The notes beneath the pieces were generated by a model that did no database searches, was not told the origin of the DNA, and worked only from the letters and a program-made list of their open reading frames with translations. DNA of 22,284 nucleotides, taken from contig JBOZIK010000001.1 in NCBI GenBank assembly GCA_051453625.1, forward strand, positions 289,150,518-289,172,801, read 5' to 3'. The position numbers and the translations under genes were made by a program. Shown here in pieces: positions 9,207 through 20,036 of this stretch (its first letter is position 1; every line of letters starts with the position of its first letter). The stretch is from Welwitschia mirabilis (lineage: Eukaryota; Gnetophyta; Gnetopsida; Welwitschiales).

Positions 9207-11606
9207 TAGTTGCCTTTTAATCGGCAGAAAAAGTAGGCAAGACTCAAAAAAAGTCTGCTTCATTAAGTTGGGGCTACTAGTCACCCATGAGGCTACTAAT
9301 CGCCTCCTTTTTAATCACTGCTCAAAATAAACAATGGTATGATAAATAATTTGTGATATACACATGCCACTATGCAGAACTTAATAATTTTGCATTCAAC
9401 CCTAGCAGGCCTAAATGATATTAGATCTATATCAAAAGATGTTAGAGGAAATGCTGACAAAATGGTTCTCGCAAACAGTTTGGCTTGTTTTCTTTTATCA
9501 GATGATCTCCAATGGGAAGATCTTGTAGTGCTTTGTTATCATAGAAACAAGAAATTCAAAACAACTTGCATCTTGTTGAAAGGGTTTCATATGAGAAAGT
9601 TATTAATATTATAAGATGACAACTAAAATAGGTTTAAAACTTTAAAGTGTTTTTCGAAGAAACTTCTCTGTATCGTCTCATATGGCCTTGGAGATGGTTG
9701 CAAATCTTTCTGATATAGTTTTTGATCTGTTTTATTAGATGCCTTTCTTGGATTATCACTGATTCAACACTCTATTCAGAATATTTTCATCATTACTCAT
9801 TTTGCAATTGCAGATGCCATGCTTCTGGCTATTTCCTTCTTTTGTTTTGTGAAGATTGATTCCCTTTTGATAGACTAGCTTTTGTTTGTGCTATTTGCTC
9901 TGGTTGTTAAGGACACTGTACTTATTTCCTCTTGTTATAAGGGGACATTGTCACCCTGTTCCCAAGCAAGGTTGTGCATTTTGTCAGTTCAGTCTTATAA
10001 GGCAAACCCTTTTTCAGACGAAAAGATATTTCCATTTGAAGCATAGAATTGGGCACTGTTTTCGAACCTTCTGATGTATATTGCATGAGTATATTATACT
10101 GCATAACTAGGAAGAAAGTAAGTGTTGTAACAATGGCACTATTACTTTTCCTGCCATTCAGATAAGAATGAAACTGTAGTTTTCATTGTGGCAATAGAGG
10201 GTTCTTTATGATTATTAAAAATGTCATATAATAATTAATTTGTGTGTCCTACCTAATTGGCGGGAGCAACTGAAAATCATCCTTTAATCGATGCTATTCT
10301 CTATCTGGGTTTTGGTACTTTTAAGACAACTAATGGAGTTTGCCCTGCTGTTTCTTCTATGTATGTGAACTGACTGTTACAATATTCTTTTAGGCCATTC
10401 TTTCTGCAATTGCTATTATCATCGGTGCAACTAAAGAGGCAGATGCATGGTAGGAGATTGACTGAGACATCATGATGCTTTGGATGTAGTTGGAAATTAA
10501 TAGCATTTATCAACATCTTTTAATCTTTGGTGTATTGTACTTGTGCTTGAGAAGAGATATAGTGGAGCATAACTACATATTTGATATTTAGTTAATATCT
10601 GTGCTTTAAAAATGCATGTGTAAGGAAATGAAAATGAAATTGTCGCAAATTTGCTCCATTTGATGATATTCAACTGATTATACTGCTAGTTTTCTTGGGT
10701 GTTAATAAATTGTCTGTATTGTACTTTATGTTCCTTTCCTTAATAATTTTCATTTAATACCCAATTTCATCCATCTGGTATTGATTCCATTATAACACAA
10801 TTCATGTTTTCTTATTCAACAAGATAAAATTTTCTTGGATTGCTTAGGAGTTTATTTCATTTGCAAGCACTATCCATTAAATTGAAACAGATACAGAACA
10901 ATGCAAGCAGTGATAATCTCTACAGAGCTCTAATAGAATATACTTAAGACCCAGAATTTCATTTTTCTTTTAGCTCTGTAGATATAATGAAATAGGAAAA
11001 CTTAAAATGCAGGGGATGAGTTAGTTTTCATTTGCACACTACATTTCTCACACAGATCACAGTGTTGCTTATATTATTTTAGTGACCATTGAACTATATT
11101 AATTTATTGGAATATTAACTTATCAAAATTTGTGGCCAAAATATCTGAACTCTGCAATTCACAACTTGTTTTTTAGGTGGATCTAAATTGATGGGAATTC
11201 TTAAAAAGCATAATGATAGTGTAGTTGCTTAATCAAGCCTTACAGACCTATTCAAAACTTGTTCTGCACATTGAATCTGAACAGTTGTGTTCATCTTCTG
11301 TCCCAATTACTAGAATTCTGAAGTCATTCACAATTAATTGGGGTTTAAGCATTATTCACATTGAAATTATGATAAAAGAGAATGATAACTCAGCATTTGC
11401 ATTTTCATCACATGTAGCACTTAATATGTTAGGAATTACAAAAGACATAGAAGAAAGAGCCAAGTGAACATCACATCATTACTAACCAAATATATATGCT
11501 TATATGTTTGAGGGTGATATTAATTTTCAAACTTTTAGTGATTGCACCTTTCCTTTGGAGGGGTAAAAATACCACAGTCACTTAAACAAATAATTTAATT
11601 ATCTGT
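9207..11606. other. Long AT-rich stretch without a supported gene
   Basis: Open frames of about 60 to 80 codons at 9372-9614, 9886-10074 and 11225-11467 (+) show no recognisable domain or coding bias that I can defend. A perfect 11-bp inverted repeat TCTACAGAGCT/AGCTCTGTAGA sits at 10919-10929 and 10972-10982 with a 42-base loop. T-rich segments resemble plant intron sequence. Confidence 0.5.
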
Positions 11607-11708
11607 AAGGCCTGATATTATGCCCAGAAGGCATGTAAAGGTTTAAACCCATAATCTATTTGATAGAAACTAAGTGTCCCACCACTTGGACTAACACCTT
11701 ATTGACAT
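11607..11708 (-). repeat. tRNA-like SINE-type repeat, copy 2 (more diverged)
   Basis: This aligns end to end with 7155-7266, sharing AAAGGTTT, AACCCA, the CCAC/CACTA block, GGACT and CACC blocks in the same order. The box B-like word is degraded to the palindrome GGTTTAAACC (11640-11649). The stronger divergence suggests an old insertion. No flanking duplication or A-tail was identified. Confidence 0.45.
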
Positions 11709-12987
11709 AGATATACGCTTTACAATAACGTAATGCCAATGATAGAAAAAACCTGATGGATTTTGAAAGTGTGCACTATAAAATAGGTTTCAATTTTGGT
11801 TGCAACATAACTACATAAAAAATGAAAAAAGTGCTTAATCAATATAATAATTTATGAACTAAATGTTAGAATCACTTACTAAAAAAATACAAAACTTAAA
11901 ATATTTTCAATAGAGGCTACGCTTGCCAATAAATTTATGGATGGCATCAATCTCAGAACATGAGTAGCAACTAATGCAATACCATAATAGAATCAAATGC
12001 AACTATAATGTAAGCGGGAGGATATCTTAGATTATAGCACAAATTTGATATCATAGCTACCAAATTTTGCATTAATACTAGTTGCCAAACATGACATAGA
12101 TAACTATCATCTACACCAAAATTACCATGAGTTTGTAACCATTATCATCTTCTCACCTTATGCTCAGTTCTCATTAACGTTGTTGTCCTCTGTAAAATTG
12201 TCACTGTTATCAAATAGAAGGTAAGAATAGTGTAAGAATAAGATCCATATGAGCTTTTAAACCAAAGATTTAGAAAAATACAACTGTATATAAACAATAG
12301 TTGGCATAGAAAAATTGTTCTTATAAGAAAGCAATTTTTTGAATTTGCTGACAAAATTTAGCCAAGTCTATTAAACTGATCTAGAGAACATGTTCTTTAT
12401 TTATATAAAATGGAACAACATTTTACATGTTTAATTTTATGTATAATTTTTTTTCATAATTTCCTAATTAAATCTTCTAATGGATTGTTTGTAATGATTG
12501 CACATAGCTATTGTTTTGTCCTAACTAATTTAATTGTGAAATAAAATTTTAATGATAATTCTAGATTATTTTAAATCAACACAAGGTTGATATCTTCTAC
12601 AGACAATTGGCTCACTTGTTTTTTTTAATAAGGAGAGAAGCAAATGCTTTTTATTAGTATTGCAAGTGGGAGTCTCTAGTAATGCTAGCCCTACTTTTTT
12701 TTTTTTTTGGGTAATATGGCTCCCACCAAGGTCTTTGATTGTAACAACTGTTTTTCTTTTTACTATAACTTGACAACACTAAAAGCATAATTCCTTCTTA
12801 AATGGTATTAAATATTAGTATTTAATTTTTTACTTTAATTTGTAATAATAGTAGAGTCTACTTTTGGTTTCAATATTAGTTTTAAGATATAATAAAGTCT
12901 AGTTCTATTTCATTATAGGTTTATTAAAAATTATAGAAAAGCATTATTCATATTTTAAATTTTTGAATAGATAATACCCATGATAAC
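11709..12987. other. AT-rich non-coding sequence
   Basis: No supported gene. T tracts occur at about 12621-12628 and 12697-12710. The segment near 12628-12660 (AATAAGGAGAG, CAAATGCTTTTTATTAG) weakly resembles 13020-13062 (ATAAGGGGAGCATTAGACCC and onward), which may reflect two fragments of one repeat family. Confidence 0.4.
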
Positions 12988-13113
12988 TTGGCCTCTCTCT
13001 CTTTTTTTCCCTTTGTTTTGATAAGGGGAGCATTAGACCCCAACAAATGTACTCTTATTAAAACGTTGAGGATAAGAACTTTACAACAAAAGACGTCTAT
13101 CCAGGCTTATAAA

Positions 13114-13227
13114 GCTGAATATCAAACAATAATATTTGGTAGAGCTAATGTATGTGGAATGATCATGTTTGCTGAATATCAAACAATAATATTTGGTAGA
13201 GCTAATGTATGTGGAATGATCATGTTT
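13114..13227. repeat. Perfect 57-bp tandem duplication
   Basis: Copies 13114-13170 and 13171-13227 are identical over all 57 bases, each starting GCTGAATATCAAACAATAAT and ending GATCATGTTT. Because 57 is a multiple of three, the open frame at 12988-13296 (+) passes through and repeats a 19-residue peptide. Complete identity implies a recent duplication or an assembly duplication. The open frame itself has no recognisable family and I do not call it a gene. Confidence 0.9.
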
Positions 13228-13296
13228 GTTTACTCTCCATATAATCATACTTGTGAAATTCTTTTGTCTTCATTACTTATTTATATTAAGTTTTAG

Positions 13297-14443
13297 TAAA
13301 TGTACATATCTTTCTTCTTTATACATATAATGATGTTCTTTTGTTTTGGATTTCGTCATATTTTCATTTTCTTTTTTATTACTTACACGAAATGGGTTTA
13401 TATTTCAAAACAGTTCTTCTATGCGCACGGGTTAACATGATTTCAATGAGTATCAGTAAATAATTCAAGATTACTACTCACTATCATGGATGTTAAAAAG
13501 ATTACATGAAAAATGATACTTACTCTTTTTGTTGTTATGCTTTGTAACTTTTGTAGCTATAGCCATTTTAAGTGATTTTCGAACTTAGCTATTTCATTAT
13601 TGCTATATTCAGTTAGATTTAAAAGCTTAGATCTATTTAGGTAGTTCCAAAAGCAACGATAATTTTGAGTAAAGCTTTGTTATATTGTGTATAGGAGATA
13701 AAGATGTTCTTTAGATTAAATTTACCAAACTAAATTAGTAGCATTTGAGTAATGGATGATCATTAGAGAACACAAATTGAATTACTAGCTTTACTTACAA
13801 CTTTGTTCAATTGAAACAAACAAGATTGATAATATTTTGTGTATAGATTGAAATGAACTAACTTAAAAAGGTGACCAACTAGTACCAACATTTTTAAATT
13901 TTCACTTGGAAAACTTCTTACTGATATCCTTAAGTTAATAATGTGGAAAATTCTTCATTCTTAAATATTATAAGCACTACTTAATAAAGGAAATAGTACA
14001 CACAAATATTTGAATATGCTAAGATAGAGGATGATATAATGGGGAGGGGAAAATCTTGAACATTGTGGGGAGGAAAGAATCTTGAAGTGGTTGCCTACCT
14101 ATAAAATTTGTCATGATATTGCATGGAATTCTTGATGTAAAATTACTAGATTAACTATAATTATTTAAAATGAATGGTGAAATAAATTTCTGGTTGAATG
14201 ATTTTATGGTTGGGTTTTAAAAGGCAATATAATCAAACATACATGTATTAAGAGTGATTCCATGTAGATATGTCACAACCTAGGATATCCTTAAGCTATG
14301 ACAAAAATCAAGAAAAGGGTGGGGGAAATGTCAGACCCTAAAAAAGAGTTTTATTAAAAGAAAATCATATGCTAGAGAGAGAAAAAGGTGGAAATTTGAG
14401 AGAAGAGAGGAAAAGCTACTAAGTGATAGCAGAAACTAGCAAG
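13297..14443. other. AT-rich non-coding sequence
   Basis: No supported gene. A G-rich pair, GGGGAGGGGAAAATCTTGAA and GGGGAGGAAAGAATCTTGAA, forms a short direct repeat at about 14041-14086. Otherwise it is featureless. Confidence 0.45.
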
Positions 14444-14540
14444 NNNNNNNNNNNNNNNNNNNNNNNNNNNNNNNNNNNNNNNNNNNNNNNNNNNNNNNNN
14501 NNNNNNNNNNNNNNNNNNNNNNNNNNNNNNNNNNNNNNNN
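14444..14540. other. Assembly gap (97 N)
   Basis: This is a run of 97 N. The left side ends CTAGCAAG and the right side starts CAAGATGAAC. The four-base CAAG match is too short to show overlap. Confidence 0.95.
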
Positions 14541-16523
14541 CAAGATGAACATGTGCTGCTTAATGACTAATTTGCAATTAAACATATTTCACAATAACGT
14601 AGCACTCTTTAATATTGAAAAAAAAAGAGTAGGACTGCATATAATGAAAATATAGATTGCAACACTATTTCCAAATAAAAAATAAAATGATGAGATGAAT
14701 AATATTGCAAAGAAATTGCTAGCACCTAGCAATGCAAGAAGAACCAAGAAACACCATTAAATGAGTGATATCAAAACCCTCAAATAATTGGCCTGTGTAG
14801 TTCCAAGCGTGATGAATAAGTTTGGATGATCAAAAAACTATCATGGTCATGACATTGTGCGCAAGTAGGATTAGCCAGACCCAGATGATTTAGTTATTAA
14901 CTAATAAGAAGCCCATGATAAAGCAAGTATCAAAGAAAACTAACTAGTCTAAAAAATGAAGTAAAATGAATGGAATTCGAGGTTGATAAGGCCAAAGATG
15001 GTGGCTGCTTCTCCAAAAGATTACTTCAAACATTAAATGAAGAGCATTGGAGGTAACAACATACTAAAGATAATCCAAATGTCTGAAAAAGACAATTTGC
15101 ATGGTTGAAGAAAACCTATAGAAATGGATGAAAGACTTCCACTAAAGCCAATGCCCATGTAAATTAAGACAACTAAGAGAGATAATTGTTCATTTAGCCC
15201 AATACATAGCCAAGTGGGGATTAGAGATTGCGAAGAGATTTGGGTCTAGAGTGGAAGTAATGTAATCAATTAAGGATTTAAGATGCTTGCACTTCATACT
15301 AAAATCATATTTTTTAAAAGCTTGTGACATGATTGATTGGGATTATATTCTCATCCTTATTTGAAATTATAACTTCAACAAGTGTTTGTTTGCACCTCAA
15401 TATTGTTCTAGCTAATGCTAATAAATGATAAGTTATTTAATGACTATGCTTTTCAAAGATGCCATGATCCCTTGTTATTCTCTAATAGCATATTTGTCAA
15501 TCTTCAAGGCTTTAAACTTCTCTATCTAGTAGATTAGAGTTCCAAGCAATAAGTTTTATGAGCATTTCTTTGTTCTTATCTTCGTTTTATGTGCTTTTCA
15601 ATTCATATGTCTGTGATAATTTTTTAACCTTGTGACATTCAAAAGCTAATTGTTTGGCTTTCATGAAACACTTATACTTCTATTATATATCTTTAAACTC
15701 AAAAATATGCTACTACAAAATAATACCTAACACAATTAAGTACTATGAAAGTTAAATATTACATATGTCATGGAAATGAAAATTGTATGTTCCATGTACG
15801 ACTTCTTATTCTTTGTATCTAAGCCTTCTTGGATATAACATGCCATTGTTTATTGAAATCTATTATAAACAAAATTTTGTTCAAGATTTAAAAATTAAGT
15901 ATTAATAGATACTTTAGTTTAATAATAAAAGTGGTTATTATCAACATATCTTGCTTTTTATTTCAGTATTCCACTGTTCTTTCATGGTCATATTAATACT
16001 TACTGCAAAAAAATTGTGTTAAATCAAAAATGTTTTTACAAAGTAGCTTAAAACAATTGCATGCTTATTAAGTTGTATGATTAACTTGGAAATAAAAAAT
16101 ATAAAACATAATACTTCTTTGTAGGCAGACAATTTAAGCTTTATGTGATACAAAAGCATGAAATTAGTTTATTAGAATGCATATTTCAAAATCAAAATGT
16201 AAAATGACCAAATTTACAAAATACTTATCTAAGAGCTTCTTTTCATCTAATTGGCTATTGTAATGTAAAATTAATTTAGTCCTCAAGTGATTTGGGTATT
16301 ATTAGTAGGTAAACAAAAATGAAATGTCAATATATTGTGGTCAGATGTCGTATCAACTTTAGACATAATTTCTTAACTTTGCAAACGCGTAGTGATAAGT
16401 ATTCATTTAATTTTCCAACAGGTTATTATCTGAGAGGATAAGATTTATTGGAAGTGTTGTAGATATTGGACTATGTGTAGTATTTAACACTAATTCTTGG
16501 CATCATGAAAATTTACATTACAG
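14541..16523. other. Long AT-rich non-coding stretch
   Basis: No open frame longer than about 60 codons, no repeat and no RNA gene are seen. Composition is intron-like or intergenic. Confidence 0.5.
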
Positions 16524-16578
16524 GTGGGATTGGGAAAGAGAGCATAGACGTGATGATAAGAATCCTTAGGGAAACCAA
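16524..16578 (+). other. Candidate decayed small exon
   Basis: A 55-base segment is bounded by ATTACAG on the left and GTAAGA on the right, which match plant 3' and 5' splice-site consensus. Starting at its second base it reads WDWEREHRRDDKNP, then a TAG, then GNQ. The charged Arg/Asp/Glu composition is unlike the surrounding AT-rich frames. If real, it is an exon remnant broken by the TAG. No neighbouring exon was found, so this may be chance. Confidence 0.2.
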
Positions 16579-17274
16579 GTAAGAAAACCTTTAACTTTAA
16601 TTTTTTCATCTATCAAAATAAGTTACATAAGACCTACCTTTGAACTTATCATGTTGTCTTTCATTTTTATTGATCAATCACAATGATGTTAGTCTTTTTT
16701 CTACATCCACCATATCCCAAGTGAGATGTTTAGGTAAATGTTTAATTTTGATTTCTCAAGTTCAAAATACACCAAAAGATAATTTCCTTCCTGCAAGAAA
16801 AATCTCATCCTAAATTAAGAAGCTAGTAAAGAAATAATTACATTTTTATTTTAGTAGAAATTACAAGGTTTAAACTTTTAATGGGATATGTCAAACTCAA
16901 AACTTCTAAACTTTTAGTGGGACATAGGAGAACAGGATATTCAATAAGGAGATCCCAAAACTATAGAAGTTTGGTTTGATCAAGTTGCAGAATACTGGAA
17001 ACAAGCTATAATGCTTGCTCTGGGCAATTACATCGAAGCACAAAATTTGTTAAAGATTATAAGATGATTTGGTTGAATTAGAGAAAAATAGAATCAAGCT
17101 AGATTAAAACAAATAATTTTCAATAGAAGTCCACATTTGTTACATTACACATAATGTTTCTAGAGTTGACTAGAAGTTAGTGTCATGTAATCTAAACTTC
17201 CTTGGTAATCTAAGTCAAAACTTTAAACAATGATACCTTCCTAGTTATCTTGAGAAAACAACTAAATCTTTTAC
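16579..17274. other. AT-rich non-coding sequence
   Basis: No supported gene. A short internal repetition at about 16867-16925 (TTTAAACTTTTAATGGGATAT and CTAAACTTTTAGTGGGACAT) is the only pattern seen. Confidence 0.45.
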
Positions 17275-17770
17275 AACTAGCTTAGATATATATTTCATAT
17301 ACATCTATAATTTGACCAAGAGATATCACTCTTTACCACATTTTGAATGAGGGTACAAGCATTAGCCTAAACATGTTTTGCCTACACATTGGTGTTGACT
17401 ATACACACAATCGCAGTTGACTTTACCTTCAGTCAAGGTTGACTTTTATCATTTGGTCAATGTTTAACATTCAGCAAAAGTCAATGACTTGTCCTTGGCC
17501 AAAATTTTATAGGGAAATTTTGGCCGATAGTAGGAAAATTTTGGCCAAGGATGAGGGTTGTTGACTTTTGGTGTATGGTCAACATTGACCAAAGGATAAA
17601 AGTCAACATTGACTGAAGGTAAAGTCAACTGTGAATGTGTTTATAGTCAACACCAATATGTAGGCAAAATGTGTTTAGATTAATGCTTGTACCCTCATCC
17701 GAAAGGCGGTACATGATGATATTTCTTGACCAAATTATAGATGTATATGAAATATATATCTAAGCTAGTG
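17275..17770. mobile_element. Foldback / MITE-like element with ~235-bp inverted repeats, CACTA-like ends
   Basis: The left arm (about 17275-17508) is the reverse complement of the right arm (about 17535-17770) over nearly its whole length, with scattered substitutions and small indels; about 26 bases separate the arms. The right end finishes TAAGCTAGTG and the left begins AACTAGCTTA, so the termini are CACTA/TAGTG with one changed base on the left, as in CACTA (En/Spm) non-autonomous elements. The expected 3-bp flanking duplication is not clean (TAC against GTC), so class is tentative. There is no coding capacity. TTGAC or GTCAA occurs 15 times inside. The innermost arms, CCTTGGCCAAAATTTT and its complement, surround a third AAATTTTGGCC copy. 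The transcript would fold into one long hairpin. Confidence 0.85.
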
Positions 17771-18299
17771 GTCACTTGTCACTGATTATAAGTGCATTAA
17801 CCATTAAGCCTCTTATGGAATTAATTTCATTTGTCATAATTGCTTTAATTAGTAAGGCCCTTGTGGAAATGCCTTAATCATTATTTGTAATCATTTTTAT
17901 CAAACATGCTATTTAAACACATAATTTTAATGTACAAAATAATTGATAATGATATAAGTATCTAATGATATCTATTTCATATATTTAAATGTAAAAATGC
18001 ATAAACAAAAAAAAAAAATAGTGTAGGAAAGGAAGTACTCATAAAGTTAATAGAGAGGTCAAGTACCACTTTATTAGAATGGAGCTAATAAAGAATGATA
18101 TAGGCATTTAATTATTATAATGAAGGTAACAACGAATAATATAGGCATGTAGCATATATAATTTAGCAAAATTTAATTGCTAGAAATAAATAATAATTCA
18201 TTTTATATCATTCAATACAAATGTACATCATACATGAATTGGCAAATTATTACAAAGACAATGTATTCTCGACTTTTAGATTTTCTAAACATTAATCTT
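17771..18299. other. Non-coding sequence between the foldback element and the Helitron
   Basis: AT-rich, with an A tract at about 18007-18019. Short similar words around GAATGATATAGGCAT and GAATAATATAGGCAT repeat at about 18095 and 18135. The Helitron 3' end (CTRR with an upstream hairpin, read on the minus strand) should lie here or in the gap at 18300, but I could not identify it with confidence. Confidence 0.4.
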
Positions 18300-18368
18300 N
18301 NNNNNNNNNNNNNNNNNNNNNNNNNNNNNNNNNNNNNNNNNNNNNNNNNNNNNNNNNNNNNNNNNNNN
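18300..18368. other. Assembly gap (69 N) at the helicase C-terminal end
   Basis: This is a run of 69 N. It interrupts the last part of the helicase, just after the LTFVILS-type segment that normally lies close to the C-terminus of Helitron helicases. Confidence 0.95.
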
Positions 18369-20036
18369 ATATCTTCAATGATTCTATGGATTTCACTCAA
18401 GAAAGGATTACAAAAGTTAATCGTCGTATTTCCTTGGGACTAATGTCCATACGTGCTTTACTAAGGGTTATTCCCTGAGATTTATGAATTGTTAATGCCC
18501 ATGTGAGTTTGAGAGGTAGTTGTTTTGCTTGGTCTCTAGAGAACGAGATGATGAGAACTATTTTTCAACTTAATTCATCGAAAGGAACTCTAGTGTAGGT
18601 ATCAAATTTAACCATGGCATAGGTTGAAAGATCAGGTGGATTCTTTCCTAGCTAATAAACTATTGATTTAACAATACCTATAGATCCATGTAGTAATCCA
18701 TCTTTAGGACATGTGTTTATAATCAACATGACCCTAGCTATTTGATAAAAAAGAAGCTCTGTTTTCAATTCACAATCAGCATCATCGTATTTAACTAAAT
18801 CTCAAGTCTTGTCTTCTACACATCATGAAATGGGTGATTGCATTTGAAGTAAAGACTTTCTGTTATGAGAGGAAACCATATCATTCATGGTAAATAGATG
18901 AACTAAATCTTGCAAAGCATCCATTCCATTTGATTGGAAGGAAGTTCAGACCTTGTCATTCTAAATTCATAATCATCATTTAAAGCTTTACCATCTCTTA
19001 CATTCATCAATACATTTCGAAACCTTTGCTGATTTGGATCATTACCATTTTATCTACATATTTCATCTAATATAACAACAATATTAAATGATTTCCATAG
19101 TGCCTTCATCTCCTCACTACCATTATACGATGGATAATCCTTCACTGGAAGTAACTCGATAAGATCACTTATTAATATGATAGACCTTCCACTAAAACTC
19201 ATGTGTTGGTAAGCTGGAAACATCTTTGTAAGCTTTTTGTTAATACTAAGTAACATATTATTGCTTATAAAACTCATGTAATCAAAAGTGATGTACTTAA
19301 CATTTTTTAGTTGTTTTTCAAGNNNNNNNNNNNNNNNNNNNNNNNNNNNNNNNNNNNNNNNNNNNNNNNNNNNNNNNNNNNNNNNNNNNNNNNNNNNNNN
19401 NNNNNNNNNNNNNNNNNNNNNNTATTACTGCTTATAAAACTCATGCAATCAAAAGTGATGTACTTAACATTTTTTATTTGTTTTTCAAGATGTAGAAACT
19501 GTCTTGACAAAGCAGATTCATAGTCACTAATCTTAGTATGCAATGTTGAATGTATTGTTGTTCCATTGATGTTGTATGCTGTGAGTCCAATGGGTGCTAG
19601 CATCATGACAATACCTATGTTGTTTGAACACATCTTATTAAATTCATTCCTTATAGCATGAATGAGAAATGATTTTCCTGATCTTGCTGTTCCTTGGATT
19701 ATCATGTGTAGAGGTTGGATTTCTTCTTGCTCAAACTCTTGCAACACCAAATGAGATATGAGTATGTTAAAGCATTTATTTTGTTTTAAACTAAGGCTAG
19801 ATAGGCTAGTAATTTGATTCATTTCATCTTAGATCAATAAATAACATGATGTCCTGTTACTATGAACAAAGGAAATAACATATTTTACAAAGTCTTCTCC
19901 TATCAAGTTTGCAGATCAATTACATTATCTATCAAGATCACGTAAGCCAAGCATGTTATGTTTACTTCTCTAAAGGAGGCCTTAATTTAGTAGATGTATC
20001 ATTAATACTTGATAATCATTTTCAGAATGTTCCACA
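18369..20036 (-). pseudogene. PIF1-family DNA helicase domain of Helitron transposase (broken)
   Basis: In the Helitron family this domain unwinds DNA 5' to 3' behind the Rep nick. Motifs in order on the minus strand: NQITSLSSLSLKQNKCFNIL; Walker A GTARSGKS (19670-19693); LAPIGLTAYNINGTTIHSTL; a Walker B position reading ITFDCMSF instead of the usual DE; GRSIILISDLIELLPV; ILDEICR followed by TAA; ARVMLIINTCPKDGLLHGSI; FDTYTRVPF; and LTWALTIHKSQGITL (18463-18507). Stops include TAA at about 19050, TGA and TAG codons downstream, and TGA where LSRV would be expected. A frameshift lies near 18930. The 100-N gap at 19323 splits it, apparently through an unmerged overlap. From 19823 to 20036 the frame is disrupted. 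The Walker B change and the stops mean it is inactive. Confidence 0.85.
19256..19489. other. 100-N gap flanked by a 67-bp near-identical overlap
   Basis: The bases before the gap (19256-19322) match the bases after it (19423-19489) at 64 of 67 positions by hand count; mismatches are T/C, T/C and G/T. The gap itself is exactly 100 N (19323-19422). The repeated segment encodes the same helicase stretch (ITFDxMSFIS) in both copies, and the offset of 167 bases makes the two helicase frames continuous if one copy is dropped. This points to two contig ends, perhaps two alleles, that the assembler failed to join. A genuine local duplication is the alternative. Confidence 0.8.

Noticed and set aside
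8807-9284. Open frames spanning the 314-N gap
   Set aside because: Nearly all residues are unknown; the visible parts show no domain.
10919-10982. 11-bp perfect inverted repeat as a hairpin RNA or terminator
   Set aside because: It is isolated, with a 42-base loop and no flanking signals; such a pair can occur by chance in a window of this size.
12988-13296. 102-codon open frame as a gene
   Set aside because: Its length depends partly on the in-frame 57-bp duplication and it has no recognisable family, so it is reported only as a repeat.
17272-17773. 3-bp target-site duplication around the foldback element
   Set aside because: The flanks are TAC and GTC and do not match, so CACTA membership rests only on the terminal sequences.
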